DNA from: Juglans regia
Lineage: Eukaryota; Streptophyta; Magnoliopsida; Fagales; Juglandaceae
DNA length: 64,000 bases
Reading direction: 5' to 3'
Assembly (NCBI RefSeq): GCF_001411555.2
Contig: NC_049912.1
Location: 30,853,514-30,917,513 of the forward strand
Below, piece by piece: positions 11,397 to 24,032 of the stretch. A program made the translations under genes and the position numbers. The notes below the pieces were generated by a model, which was not told the DNA's origin, did no database searches, and worked only from the letters and a program-made list of their open reading frames with translations. Position 1 is the first letter of the stretch. Each line of letters opens with the position of its first letter.

Positions 11397-14300
11397 ATGG
11401 CTTCCATCTCTTCCAGTCCTCGCACCGTCGAAGAGATCTTTAAGGACTACAGCGCCCGACGCTCCGCCCTCATTCGTGCCCTCACCAACGGTCCCCCCCC
11501 CTCTCTCTCTCTCTATCTCTCTTCTCTCAAAACTCTAACTTTCGTGCACTCACTTATTCATCATGTGCTTTTATATATGGGTGCGGATTTCAATTGACGG
11601 TTTTTCGTTTACTTTTGTGTGCTCTCCCAGATGTGGATGAATTCTATATGCTCTGCGATCCAGGTCAGTTCGTTTTTGCTTTTGATTTAATTTATGATCC
11701 TTTTGTTTGTATGCAATAAAATGTGGAGAACTAATAATAAGAAATTTTTTTTACTTCTTTTTGGGTGTGTGCCTGTGGTCCTGGTTCAGCAGAAAGGAAA
11801 ATGTGGCTTACATGTGAGGAGGGTAGTCAAAATGGGTTAAAGTTGAGTGGAAATTGAAAGAGCCTAGAATTTTGGAATTGTCGCTGTTATTCATTTCCTA
11901 CGTTTTCTCACGAACCAAACAGAGCATTAACGGTAGTTTCAGGGCTTGTTTAGTTTAGCTCCTTGTTTTGTAATTTTATTTGTTTCATTCGCTCTGCGTT
12001 TAGGTTTTCTTTTCAAAATTATTGCTTCTTTTATCTCAACTACGATTGCTTATGAGATTCAGAGAAGGAGAATTTATGTTTGTACGGGCATCCAAATGAG
12101 TCGTGGGAGGTGACTCTGCCAGCAGAGGAAGTTCCGCCAGAGCTTCCCGAGCCAGCTCTAGGCATCAATTTTGCGAGAGATGGGATGAAGCGTACAGACT
12201 GGCTTTCATTGGTTGCCGTGCATAGTGATTGTTGGTTACTCTCTGTGGCTTTCTACTTTGGTGCTCGGCTTAATCGCAATGAGAGGTGCATACTTCTTTC
12301 TCATCTCAGTTCCCAGCCATATATGCTGTGAATTGCATTTTGTTGGTCAATGCTTTTAGTAACAATGAATTACATATCAGAATGATTGCTTTTGTAAGCC
12401 TTGTTTCACGTTGCATTTATATCAATGGGTTTTTATCTTATCATGCACGGTACAAATCTTTCTTAACTCGTGAAGTTTGAGTTAGCCTCTCTTCTGGAAT
12501 ATATAATTTAACACTACGAAAATCCCTAGGTTTTATACATATTTCAAAAGGCTCCCTAGTTTGATGATATGATCAATTTTCTCTTTGGTTTGGTGGAATT
12601 ATCAACTAACTTCTCCTGTGTATGTCCTCAGTTTGATGATGGTCGAAGTGTGAAACTCGTAGTCTTTATAACAATGTTAAAGTCCCAGTGATTTGTATTG
12701 GTACCTAGGTAAGCATTTTGCAGATTAAGGGAGATGCAAGAGCTTCAGTTCCTTATATCTGGAGAGAAAGATCACCTCAGATGTGCCACCTATCTATATG
12801 TGCCTATAATTGTATCTCCAGAATTCTCAACCATAACCCCTAGGGGTTGGCTCCAGTGGTAAAGGCCTTGGGCTTGGGGGTATGCTCCCCCTCGGTCTAA
12901 GGTTCAAATCTCCTTGGGTGTAAACAATCTCTAGGGGCCATCGGATTGGGGTATTTTCCCGTGAATTACTTGAGGTGCACTTACGGGAAAACTCCTTGCC
13001 GAGGGCTTGTGCACCCCGGGGATTAGTCGGGATGCTGTTCCCCGAACACTCGGTGCCAATTAAAAAATAATTCTCAAGCATCTTCTTTTCACTTTTTGTG
13101 TGCTTTCTTTTACTGCAAAGCATTAGATACAGTGGCACATAAACACACTGACACAACTGGCAAAGGTATGTGGTGGTGCTAATCAGATGTGCTATAACTG
13201 AAGAAAGATGCAAAATATGTTTGGAAATTATTTGACCCAATGGTAAAAGACATAAAGCATGTTAATGGTAGGTGTTATGAGGCCCCGTGCTCCCGAAGAG
13301 TAAGAAACTTTACCCAATCCATTTGCTGAGCCACACTTTTTAATGAACTAATCCGTTTGTTGAGCCACATTACCTAATACTATTAACTAGGGATGTGATT
13401 CTGCTACATATGTGATCATTAATTAACTAAGGAGTTAACCAATTAAACAGCTAATATATGCTGGAGCAAAATCTGCAGATTCTCAAAATTGAAACAGTGG
13501 ATTTGTAGAGAATCTGCTCTAAAAGTGCGGTGTGTGGACTGAGAGTGGATTCAGCCGCTAGTAAGAGAAAGTATGAGACAAGCAGAGGGGGAAAGCAAAG
13601 AATTTGTTGGTGAAAAATGAGTTTGTTTTGCTCGTGTAACCTGTGCTCTTTGTGTAAACTCCATTATGGCACAGAATTTAGTAGTCTAGGAATTAAAGTC
13701 GTTGGGAATATGTCAAGAAAAAAGCCCTTACACTGAAGCATATTTTACAGTAGCCAGCCAAAAATTACTACCCTTTACCTGTTTACTACTTTTTTTGTTA
13801 TTTCTTTAGGGACTTCGGAGGAAGAGGAGGGGAAAAGGCAGTGCATAAGTTATAGAAGTTTCCTTATTTCATTTTTCTTCTTTGAATGAAGGATCTGGCC
13901 CAGACTGGGCCTTGGACTTGGATTTTGGTTTCAAAGATTAATTGCTTGAATTTACCGGCAAATATATGTGCTCATAACACTCATCATCAAGCAAACACTC
14001 CCTATAATATAGGACTACGTTTGTAAGTTTAATGCTAGATTTTTATCGAATCAAAAATTAATAACATTGACATGGATATATACTTCATTTAGTTTATTTA
14101 AAGATTCAGCTGAAGTAATGATTTCAAGAAGCTGCCAGGGTAAGGCTCACTCTGCCAGAAGCATATTTGTATCATGCACTTCTTAGGCATGACCTTGTTG
14201 ATATCATTAACAGTTGTGTTGGATACTACATGTAACTATATGACTACCGTCACATGCATATTTTAAAACTTCAAAAAATTTTGAGGGGGTTGTATTTTCT

Positions 14301-15062
14301 GTCTAATTTACCATTAGTTTGACGTCTCCCTTCCCACCTATTTTCTACGTTTCTACTCTCCTTTTTCTCATTCAGTTTCCTTTCAGCTTTTAGAATCATT
14401 TAGCTGGTGCGAGTGGAACCGCTGCCACCACTGCTAACAGTCATTTGCTCTGAGATACAATGTCTTGCTGCTCCATTCCCTATTTGTTTTGTATTCAAGC
14501 TTCTTCTTTTCCACTCTGATATGTAATGGGACCATAATTAAGCTTTTTTATGCATTTCACTCAACAGAAAGCGTCTATTTAGCCTGATAAATGATCTTCC
14601 CACTGTCTTTGAAGTCGTAACTGGGAGGAAGCCTACAAAAGACAAGCCCAGTGTGGATAGTGGAACAAAATCCCGGAATAGCGCAAAGGTGTAATTGTTT
14701 TCTCCTTTTATCTGGCAGAGATACGAACTCTAAAATAAAATTTTTCATTGTTTCCTTTTTCATCTACCCCTTGTAGATTCTTAGGTTTGTAACACACCTG
14801 TGCTTTGCAGAGGTCAATTGATGGGCAGATGAGAAGCAATCCAAAGTTACTTGATGAGAGTTATGGAGAAGATGAAGACGAGCACAGTGAAACCCTTTGT
14901 GGGAGCTGTGGGGGAAATTACAATGCTGATGAGTTCTGGATTGGTTGTGATATCTGTGAGAGGTGGTTCCATGGAAAATGTGTGAAGATAACTCCAGCCA
15001 GGGCCGAAAGTATCAAGCAGTACAAATGCCCTTCCTGCAGCACCAAGAGGAGCAGGCAGTAG
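11397..15062 (+). CDS. PHD finger protein, Alfin-like family
   Basis: Alfin-like proteins are plant nuclear chromatin readers; their PHD finger binds trimethylated H3K4 and they act in stress and development. I read five exons: 11397-11490, 11631-11663, 12063-12285, 14568-14688 and 14811-15062. All introns are GT-AG and all phases close, giving 240 residues, a usual family size. The N-terminal Alfin domain (about residues 8-135) includes [35 protein letters not shown] and [18 protein letters not shown]. The C-terminal C4HC3 PHD finger uses C187, C190, C203, C206, H211, C214, C230 and C233, with the [12 protein letters not shown] block. The linker is short and acidic ([10 protein letters not shown]). 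Intron 3 is 2.3 kb and holds a SINE. The start is the first ATG of the family's [11 protein letters not shown] N-terminus. Which paralogue (AL1-AL7) it is cannot be told from memory. Confidence 0.95.
12831..13068 (+). mobile_element. tRNA-derived SINE in intron 3 of the Alfin-like gene
   Basis: The element holds a pol III A-box-like TTGGCTCCAGTGGT at 12847 and a B-box-like GGTTCAAATCTCC at 12901, spaced as in a tRNA. A tRNA-unrelated body follows, ending in an A-rich tail (AATTAAAAAAT). It is flanked by a perfect 9-bp direct repeat AATTCTCAA (12822-12830 and 13069-13077), a target-site duplication. It lies in sense orientation within the intron and has no coding content. The promoter boxes, tail and flanking repeat together make this a confident SINE call; the named family is unknown to me. 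Confidence 0.8.
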
Positions 15063-16568
15063 TATCCCAATGTTAAGCGTTTTGAGGGGCTAACCTCGTT
15101 GTTTGAGGTTACAGATATTGTTGTGATAGTACAAGTGTTAGGCATCGGATATTATAATGTTTATCCATAAGAGGTACTCTCAGGCATCGGTTGAACTTCA
15201 ACTCGTTACTTCTGAGATGCATATGCTGCCTTTTATACGTTTCTGTGTAATATAGAAACTGTTTTTACTTCTTATAAGGTATATGGAATTGTGGATGATA
15301 TCCACAAACATACAAGGACTGGTGATGAGTTTTACACTCCTTGATCCTGGTAATATCTTAACGTCTTTTCTGTTCTTCTGCATTTGTGTATTGTAGGCTG
15401 CCATTTTTTCAAGTTATGAAGACTGATACGAGGATTACACTCCCCTCGTAACTCGTGGTTAAGCAGTATTTCTCCTCTCCCTCCAATGTCAAAGGACATA
15501 TACAGTCTGGTAAAAGGCTACTTCCATTTGTGAAATTATTATTTCTTGTACACTTCGTTGTCATTCTCGCAATCTACGTATGAAAATACGAGGAGTGTGG
15601 GTGGTGGGAGAAGATCTACTCCCGCACTCGCCACAAAAAAAATAATATTCGGCGGCATCTGTCAACAACCAAACCGAATTAACGTCTTAAGATACGCCGG
15701 TTCTTCGACTCTACCGACAACTCTGGTAGCCCAGACAAAAGTGCGCACACCGTAATTGACTTTTGTTTTTGGCGTAGACAGACATCATCACTTGTTTATA
15801 GTCTTAACAAAGATTTTCTCTCCAGTATGTTTTTTTTTTTTTTTTTGAGAAAGAAAAAAAAAATAAGAATGACTCATTTGATTGTAAGCTGCACTTTAAA
15901 AGATACGAATATATATGTATATGACGGGCATTTCTAATGCACATAAATCGTATGACTTTAACGGCTAGTCTTTCTTGACCGGTTCATTAAAACAGAAATT
16001 TGAAAATGAATTAATATTAGAGATCCAATTTTATATAAGAGATCCAATTACAAATCTTTCCTCCTCTCTTTTATTAATTTTTTTTTTTCTTGGCGGTAGG
16101 TTGGCATTTCCTACCTTTGTACTTGATGGGTTTCTTGGGGGCTGCTGGGCTTCTTCAGGCCTTTCGGCCAGGAGTCGTTCAGTGGTTGTGGTTCTTTTAA
16201 AAATAAAAAATATCTGCGACTACTAGAAGGAATCATGACTTTCTTGCATTATGTTTTCTCATTCAGCCAAAAAAAAAATTGTCTTGAGAATAGTACTTTA
16301 CGTGGCAAGTGGGGATAGATAAATTAAACTATAAAAGGACAAATCACAAATGAGAGAACACACTTCCTGTTGGATTTTGGTGAAAATCCAAGGCTTTCCC
16401 ACATCATCATCAACTTTTCACAACCACTAAAGATTGGGTCATTTGGAATTGAATATTATAAGATCAATGTTAAAGGATTTGGCTTACATTCAATGAATTT
16501 ATAATTACTTTGAGAGTCTTGATCTATTAAATCAAATGAATGGATAAAAGCACATGCATGAGCTTGCG

Positions 16569-16570
<2 letters not shown>

Positions 16571-16610
<40 letters not shown>
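16571..16610. repeat. (AT)20 microsatellite
   Basis: About forty bases of uninterrupted AT dinucleotide repeat. Likely length-polymorphic and non-functional. Confidence 0.9.
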
Positions 16611-16613
<3 letters not shown>

Positions 16614-17940
16614 TCTTACTTATTTTTCATTAATTAGAAACAGTCAATCTTGTACGTCTTTTCAATTTTTTTTTAATTAGTAGCCAAATTCGATATTAAA
16701 CATATATAAAACAAACATTTCTCAACTCGTTGATTATATTGAATAGTAAATAATTAGGTGATAACCTTCCATTATTAAACGATGATTACGAGCTATATAT
16801 ATATTAGATTTAATATCCTAATTAAGGGTTAATAATAATAATTAAAAAAGGGCCAATATTGTGTACATGAATACCAAACTTGTGATTGTTTTTGGAGATG
16901 AATTATTTTGAGAAGATTCTTAATGTTTTTGACTTTAATTAAAGATCGATATTGCAGATTGCTCATCATGTATTGAAAAAATAAAACAACAAATTAGAGA
17001 GGCGCATGCATGTGACTGTTTTACTTTTATATATAATATCATGATCAGTTTTGGTACCGGCATGGTGGTTAAGGCTCCCAATAATATTAATATGCGCGAA
17101 TAAGTCGGTAACAAATTAATAATTAGGAGCTCATGCATGGTTATTCGAAAATCACATTTGAGCTTGGGTGATCGAACATATATATATATATATATATATA
17201 TATGGCTCCTAGCGAGCTAGCTATTATGTTTGAAGATTCCGTGCAGCATTAATAATCCCTTTGTTTTGATAATCATGTAGCTGTACTACGTACTAGATCT
17301 GAAAGATCATGATGCATATATGCAAATTAATAATATAATTAATATATAGACAAACAACATATATAAGTCATGGTGGCCTCATGATGACACGTACACTAAT
17401 TATATATGCATACTTCGATTTTGACGGTACTGGATCGAATTAATTCATTAGTAGTACTATGACTCAATCACATGATGATATTGATCTGATGATCTTGACC
17501 ATCGGCCTGTTACATTAATCAGTACGTATAGTTTTTAAGAAATAAAATTATGGGTCTCTATCTGCAATATTAATTAATGGAATCGTGTATATATTTTATA
17601 TATATAGGTGATATATAACGCGTTGATCTCAAATAATTATAAGTTCCGTCGTATATATATCATATTATATCGCTTATAATTAATATATATAGTGCTTTCA
17701 ATCAGCTTGTCCACTAATATATATTGACAGTATCCTATATATATATATATATATATGTATGAAATGACCCGGCCTATATATGAAACCCCAATCGGATGGA
17801 GACCAATCAAATTAATCCTTCACTTTCTGTATTCTCCGCTAGCTAGCTCGCTCGTTCGTTCTAATCCATGATGCATGTAGTGTCGTCCTTTTTTTCCTTT
17901 TTTCTTTTTCAAATGAATATATATTATAAAAACTATATTT

Positions 17941-18090
17941 ACAGTTGTAAATTAATGTGTAAGCGCCGTGCATTCATCTTGAAAAAATTAGATAATTATA
18001 AAATTTACATAAAAAAAATTAATTTTTTAATAATAAATTTTTTTTTTTTTTAAAAAATTACACGACGCTTACACAATACATGACTGTATC
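17941..18090. repeat. MITE-like element with GTGTAAGCG arms
   Basis: The left arm GTGTAAGCGCCGTG (17957-17970) is inverted as CACGACGCTTACAC (18061-18074), 13 of 14 matching. The pairing extends outward through ACAGT-type ends. The core is AATTTTTTAATAATAAATTTT-like. The element at 29806-29925 shares the core and the CTGCATCTAACATTATTC-type right flank, so they look like one family. Confidence 0.55.
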
Positions 18091-18254
18091 TAATATTATT
18101 CATATATTATATACTAGTACGTAGTACGTACCTTTACAAGATGCATGTAGAATATTTGAATCGATAGTTAGGGGGCCGGGGATCATGAGGCCAGGCTAGC
18201 TAGCTAGCTAGCTGGGATCATTTACAACAGTGGAAGAAACTGATCATGATCATG

Positions 18255-20905
18255 TCATCGAGACTTGAGTGAGTCCACTTGGGATTTTCCACGAGGACCC
18301 CTCGTTCTTATGAAAAGCCTATATTCATCGAATGTCATGGGTGCGTATAAAGCAGGTTTATCCGGTGCGAGAAGCTCCTTTACTGGCTCTATGGGTATAT
18401 CACTCTTCGGATTGTAGAAGAAAGCGAGGGAGACCCGCTCTTTGGCTGCATTTACAATCACTCTATGCTCCACGCTCTTGTATATTGCATTGCTAATAAC
18501 CTAATAATTATCAAGATCAATATCAAAACATATACACGTGCGTGTGTACGTACGTACGACTAGTGATCCAATGACGACAAAAGAGTACGCCAATTAATAT
18601 TAATTTGTAACGTTAGTTAAAAAGAATATATTAACAAAGACTAGTACTAATTGACACTATATAATATAATATACATCAATTAATTATTTGGACATATTAA
18701 TTAATTAAAGTAATATTATTGGTCCATATATAATATATTATATGATATACATATAAAACCTTATATATTAATATAATATATATATATATATAAATGTTGG
18801 CCGTGAAGGTATTATCACCAAGCAAGCAAGCTGGGGAAAAAACAAATATTAATGTCTAGCTAGCTAGTGGGTGATGATCATCGATCACATGCATCTACTA
18901 GGACCCAGATCATTTGATCAACATGTTAAAAAACATGCCATTGCTTAAGCACTAGACATATATTATTAAAAGTGAAAAGGAAATAGCTAGATAGCTAATT
19001 AATCAAGAAATTAGAAGGGATCACAAATTAATCTATTATTTTGCAGTACGTCATGATGAGCTAATTAATTAATTGGCCGAGTAAATTAAAGAGTCGAGTG
19101 AAATGGACATGACATGATGAGAAATAATAATGTTAAATATGTGTAAAAAATTATATACAATTGGGAATTAATAAATTAGGGGATAATTACATTTCTCTCC
19201 CTACGAATGATCAATTCATGTCGTCTCCCTCAATACTTTTAATTAAACTAATAATTCGATCGGATCTTATTTTAAAGTTTCATTATTCGTTACGTAGTAG
19301 TACCCTTCCATAAAATATATATATAAATATCATCTTTAACTAATCCATTTCATTTGTGTATGTAGATCACATCGTTTTGACAATTGAATTTAAAACAATT
19401 TTAATTTTTTTTTGTTGAAAGCTTCTTCTCCAAAAAAAAAAAAAAAAAAAGTAATAATAATAATAATAATAACATGCAATAATAGTTGTGGTCGTTATAA
19501 ATTGAATCAATAGGTACCGCAGAAACGAACGCGTTGGCCCCGAAGGCCAAATTCAATGCACAAAGAAAGGTCTAAGAAAGTACGCTGGAAATTAATATAT
19601 ATAGAACCTTGAATTATAAATCATCAAAGATGAGCATTTAAAGAGGCACAAATTGAAGCAAAATGTGCTAAAAAAATGAAAATATTGTACGTAGTACTCT
19701 AGCTATACTAACTTCAAATAAGAATTACTAACTTATATAATTAGCTATATATATTATATTGCGCTTTAATATATAACTTAACTTCAATTTACAAATATTT
19801 TTTTATTTAATAACATAATATTACTGTAAAAAAATTACTTATTTGTTACCAGCTATTTCATGTGAAAATGATTATTTTGTACTAAAATGAATATGTTTTC
19901 ATCGTAATTAATAGTCATTCCCTAAATAATTCGTCACAACTTGTTTTTCTTGTATATATATATATATATATAATATATAGCTATATAGCTAGCTCTCTAC
20001 AAGAAAAATAAACTTTTGTGATCATTTAATTGCAGTGAAAAGATTATTTGTAATTAAAATAGATTCATTTTAGTTGTAAATAGTTATTTTGTTGAAATTA
20101 ACTGGCATGGCCATAAATAAACAATTTTTTTATAATAGTGAACAATGGAGAGTGGATTAATATATAAATGACTAAAGATGAGTAAAGTATATATTTTCAT
20201 AGTTCCTAAGTTAATAATTGATGGCCGGGAGGTTTGAACTCCTTTTGATCACCAAGATTAATAGAGAGAAAAAAAAAAGAAAAAAAAAAGGACAAGGCCT
20301 AGTGATTGACGTATTTTATAAGTTGTTTTGACCAAAAATTAGTGATGACAGGTTAACAGCCCAGTAGAACATGACCATATATGCCATGTGCGAATGGTTC
20401 TGGATTTTTACTTCACATGATCGCTTATACAGATAATATTGGATAAGAAGGAAGCTGGGAAAAAAAGGAAAAAAGAAAAAAGCAATACCATATATAGTCA
20501 CCTGAATTTGGTCGCCAATATTGACGATAAAAGCGTGGGGAGCCGGTTTGACAGTAATCCATTCGTCTTCTCTACGGACTTGAAGGCCGGGAACTTGATG
20601 ATCTGGAAGGAGCAGCGTCATGCCACCTGGGTCCGAGTGGGATGACAAACCAAGGGCCAGGTCAGGCTGTGGACACTTTGGATAAAAGTTCACCCTTAGA
20701 CAGGCTCCAATATTTTGGCCGCCGAATGCGTTTTGAAGAACATCCTCTTCCAATCCAAGGTTTATAGACAAAAGTTTCATTAATCTCCCACACAGCTTCA
20801 CTAGTTCTCTCCCATACTCATCGAGCACTTCCCTAAAGTTGAAAAAACCCATTCATCAAAGTCAATAATGCTAAATTAAAGAAATAAATAAACAGAATAT
20901 CATTC

Positions 20906-20937
<32 letters not shown>

Positions 20938-21678
20938 GGTTAAAATAATTACTAGCCGGCATATGTATGATATTGGCCGGGACACCATGCGTCATGACCA
21001 TTATATAAGTTTAGTAAAAGCGACAATGACCTATAGTAATATGATAACTAACCCGCAGATCGACTAAGTAATTCTTGCCAAACTTCGATCGTTAATACTA
21101 GCTCTAGAAAAAGAAGTTTATTCTATGAACAAAAAAAATAAAATAAAAACTTCTGGTGGGATGGTTGAATAATCGTACCTGCAATCAGCCGGGAGGGCAG
21201 GCCATTTGTTGCAATCCTTCAACGATAATGGAAGGTAGTGCAGATAGTAGTAGTCACTCCAATCAAGAATGGCACCCTTTTCCACCCCAAGTCGGCTACC
21301 GTACCCTTCATAAGTTTTCGGTGAGTTAGCATAAACGTGCTTTATCTCCATTGGCAAGTGAAAGAACTCGCGCCAAACCTCTCGGGCACGGTCCAGTAGT
21401 TGGGGATTAACTCCATGGTTGAGGATTTGGAAGAAACCCCACTTTCGACAAGCCTCAGATATTTGGCCAAGTATGGTGGCACGAAGATCATGATCGTCTC
21501 CGTCCAAGCTTTGAAGATCGATAATTGGGATATTAACATCGCTAGCATCAGTTTGTTTAGCTGCGGTTGGCCTTTCAAGTGGCGGCTTGATGTATCGGTC
21601 TGGAATCACTGGTACTTCACTTTCGGACAAGGATTGGACGCGAACAATTGGCTCGGGCCAATCTACCGGGCAATTCAT
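18255..21678 (-). CDS. 2-oxoglutarate/Fe(II)-dependent dioxygenase, jasmonate-induced oxygenase (JOX) type
   Basis: Proteins of this group hydroxylate jasmonic acid to 12-hydroxyjasmonate and so damp jasmonate signalling in the cytosol. Three exons on the minus strand (21678-21179, 20832-20502, 18500-18255) join in phase with GT-AG introns to give 358 residues, the usual size. The N-terminal DIOX_N domain includes IPIIDLQSLDG and the block ACRKWGFFQILNHGV. The catalytic double-stranded beta-helix carries the iron ligands H232, D234 (HSDPGG) and H289 (SVEHRV). The 2-oxoglutarate-binding R299-x-S301 lies in ERVSLAFF. The blocks DWSDYYYLHYLP, YEGYGSRLGVEKGA and YRLFIRTRGPRGKS strongly recall Arabidopsis At5g05600 (JOX2). 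Intron 2 is about 2 kb. It is tail-to-tail with the Alfin-like gene. Exon 1 from its start codon down to 21224 is repeated beyond the gap. JOX assignment is by remembered similarity; substrate is inferred. Confidence 0.93.
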
Positions 21679-21798
21679 GATGTTTTAATTAACAAGTACG
21701 TTTGGCTTCCGAGGTTTATCCAAGTTAACGAAAATATATATATAGAAGTCTCGATCAGTAAAACAAATTACAAGTTCGAAGCATTCCAAGTACTTCAC

Positions 21799-21822
21799 AG
21801 AGAGAGAGAGAGAGAGAGAGAG
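21799..21822. repeat. (GA/CT)n microsatellite in the dioxygenase 5' leader
   Basis: An AG dinucleotide run on the plus strand reads as CTCTCT in the sense of the minus-strand dioxygenase gene, about 120 bp upstream of its ATG. CT runs are common in plant 5' leaders and core promoters. The same run is at 41105-41128 in the second copy. Confidence 0.7.
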
Positions 21823-22994
21823 ATAGGAGAGATATATTGATCACTGGGTGCATGTGGGAGGGATAGACGTTCGTGAATTAAAGGAGCTGGGACAAGGTGG
21901 AGTGGTGGAGATGATATGGACGCGAAAGAGAAACGTGAAATGTAAGGGGTTTTTTCTGAAGCGTGTGGGAGTAGTGACCGTGCGAGATCCAAGGACGTGT
22001 AGATTTTTGTTTCTCCAAACACTACGGTTTTGTGTGGATGTATAGACTATAGATTTTTGTTCTTTGTGCGGCTTTGCTTAGGTTCGTGACGTTCACACTC
22101 CACAGGCCACAAACAAATATTAGGGAAAGATGCATATTTACATGAATTCATCACGCAGATGATCAGATTAGGACGTACTCTTGATTAATATAACTGTTCA
22201 TCATGTCTAATATTGAACAGTAATTGAATATGACAAAAATATTAATGCATGGTCCCCATTTCGGCGCCGTGAACAACTTGATCATTTACTTAATTTATTA
22301 ATTATATATTCTTTCTGTCCATATCAAAAATCAATATTGACAAAAGGAAAAATAGTACTTTGCCTGTACAAACTTGGCTGCATATATATTTATCAAGATA
22401 TTAAGATACTGCACTGCCGACCGCCGGGATATATATACTTAACGCGTGTCTAATAATCTAAAATAATTGAGTCACTAATTAGCTGCCTTAAGTTCTTAAT
22501 TTAAACAATTAATAAAAATTCCAACATGTTTTCAGCATGTCGTGAAAGACCAGGATGATCAGAGCCGAGAGGGTTGTAATTAATCCAATGCCGTGAGAGG
22601 CTTGTAATTATTTTATAGATGATGATGATCATGATAATTGCAGAGGCAGCAGCAACAATAATAACAACGATGATGGAATTTATGCAGTGATCTGATCGAG
22701 GAGCTAGCATCAGATCGATACGTGCAATTAATATTTGAAAAGCGTACGTACTGACTACTTTAATTAGGACCAAAAACCCGCTCCGACTGAATTTCATTTC
22801 GTAGAGTACTAACGTCTCGACCGATTTATCCGACTCGAAACCCTGTGAAACCTGGGTTTCTGATCAAACATGCTTAATTATCCAGCTGGCTGGAAGCGAC
22901 CCATCCTATATATAATGCTGGTTGGCCAGATTGTGAGACTTTGTCGATCTGAGAGACTAGTAGCTAGCTAGATAGGAAAAGTTCGTGGAGGGAA

Positions 22995-23207
22995 ATTAAG
23001 ACTTGGTCTGGATGGAGAAATATTCACGATTCATTTTTTTTATCTCATTATTATAATTTTTTTAAATTTTTATATAAAATATAATAAATAATTTATTTTT
23101 TAAAATTAATTTTAAAATAATAATAATATTAAAAAATAATATTTTATTTAACTTTTAATTTTTATCTAAAATCTCATCTTATGTCAATATCTAAACAGCT
23201 CCTACTC
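22995..23207. repeat. MITE-like element (GTTTGGAT family)
   Basis: The left end TTGGTCTGGATGGAGAAATA pairs with the reverse complement of the right end, GCTGTTTAGATATTGACATA. The interior is strongly AT-rich with AAATAATATTTTATTT-like sequence shared with the elements at 29979 and 37624. Non-coding. Its repeat-copy partner is at about 42301-42513. Confidence 0.5.
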
Positions 23208-23343
23208 TGATTAAGGCATTGCTATCTTCATTTCCTGTTCACTATCTAAACAGAACGTAAACGTAAATCTGCACAAACTACTTTATGGGTTAACAGAATG
23301 AATGCATGTTAAGGCGGCCCAATTATAAATAATATGTAAGTTA

Positions 23344-23841
23344 GAGCATTAGCATTAAATTAGTTATCTTATTCTTTAAATTTTAACTAATATATAACTT
23401 TTTTACCTTTAACTAATCATTCAAAATTTAAAGTCTACATTAGATTAGTCATCACACTCTCTATAATAATAAAATATTATTATTTTTTTTATTTATATTT
23501 TTTTTATTAATTTTTATTTTATTTTTATAATCTTTAATAACCTCCAACAAATCATATTCATTTTTATTTTCACAATCTAACAATTTATAATATAATAATC
23601 TCATATGTATATAGATAGTAAAATCTCATATGAATAAAAATCTCATATCTATAATATAATAATCTTAAAAAATATTTTTAGACTTGCTATAGTTCTTTTC
23701 ATATTTGAAAAGAATAATGGATTTACTGTAACTTATAGTTTGGATGAAAATAATTTAGCTAATTCAATGTGGAGTAAATATAGATGATGTTTACTAAATT
23801 TAAAAATAAAAAAATATTTGACTAATCCAATACCAATGCTC
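23344..23841. mobile_element. PIF/Harbinger-like MITE with TTA target-site duplication
   Basis: The ends are GAGCATTAGCATTAAATTAG and, as reverse complement of the right end, GAGCATTGGTATTGGATTAG. The element is flanked by TTA on both sides (23341-23343 and 23842-23844), the duplication size and sequence typical of PIF/Harbinger-type MITEs. It is 498 bp, AT-rich and non-coding. The partner in the second repeat copy is at about 42650-43147. Confidence 0.7.
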
Positions 23842-24032
23842 TTAAAAGCTTTCAAATTAAACTTAATATTTGATTTTAAGTTGCCGAATTGGTACGTAAT
23901 CATCACATCAACAAAACAAATCACTCATGCGCGTTTTTGGTCCTGTAAGAAATGTGTGAAACGTGACAATTAATTCTACGACGTGCAAAAAAGTCATTCA
24001 AACAAATAATGTATATATATAGCCTATAGGCC

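Larger units (their letters stand above)
15063..18254. other. intergenic region between convergent genes
   Basis: The Alfin-like gene and the dioxygenase gene point toward each other across this stretch. About 15063-15560 is probably the 3' UTR of the Alfin-like gene. The remainder is AT-rich with poly-A/T tracts, TA microsatellites (16571-16610 and about 17179-17202), a 9-bp-stem hairpin TTGGATTTT-ggtg-AAAATCCAA at 16370-16391, and one MITE. I see no gene. Confidence 0.65.

Noticed and set aside
12827..13240. A 137-codon minus-strand frame in the Alfin-like intron
   Set aside because: It covers the SINE in antisense and lacks any domain; the SINE explains the sequence.
15546..15755. A 69-codon plus-strand frame between the Alfin-like and dioxygenase genes
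   Set aside because: No recognisable domain, no partner exons, and composition like the surrounding intergenic DNA.
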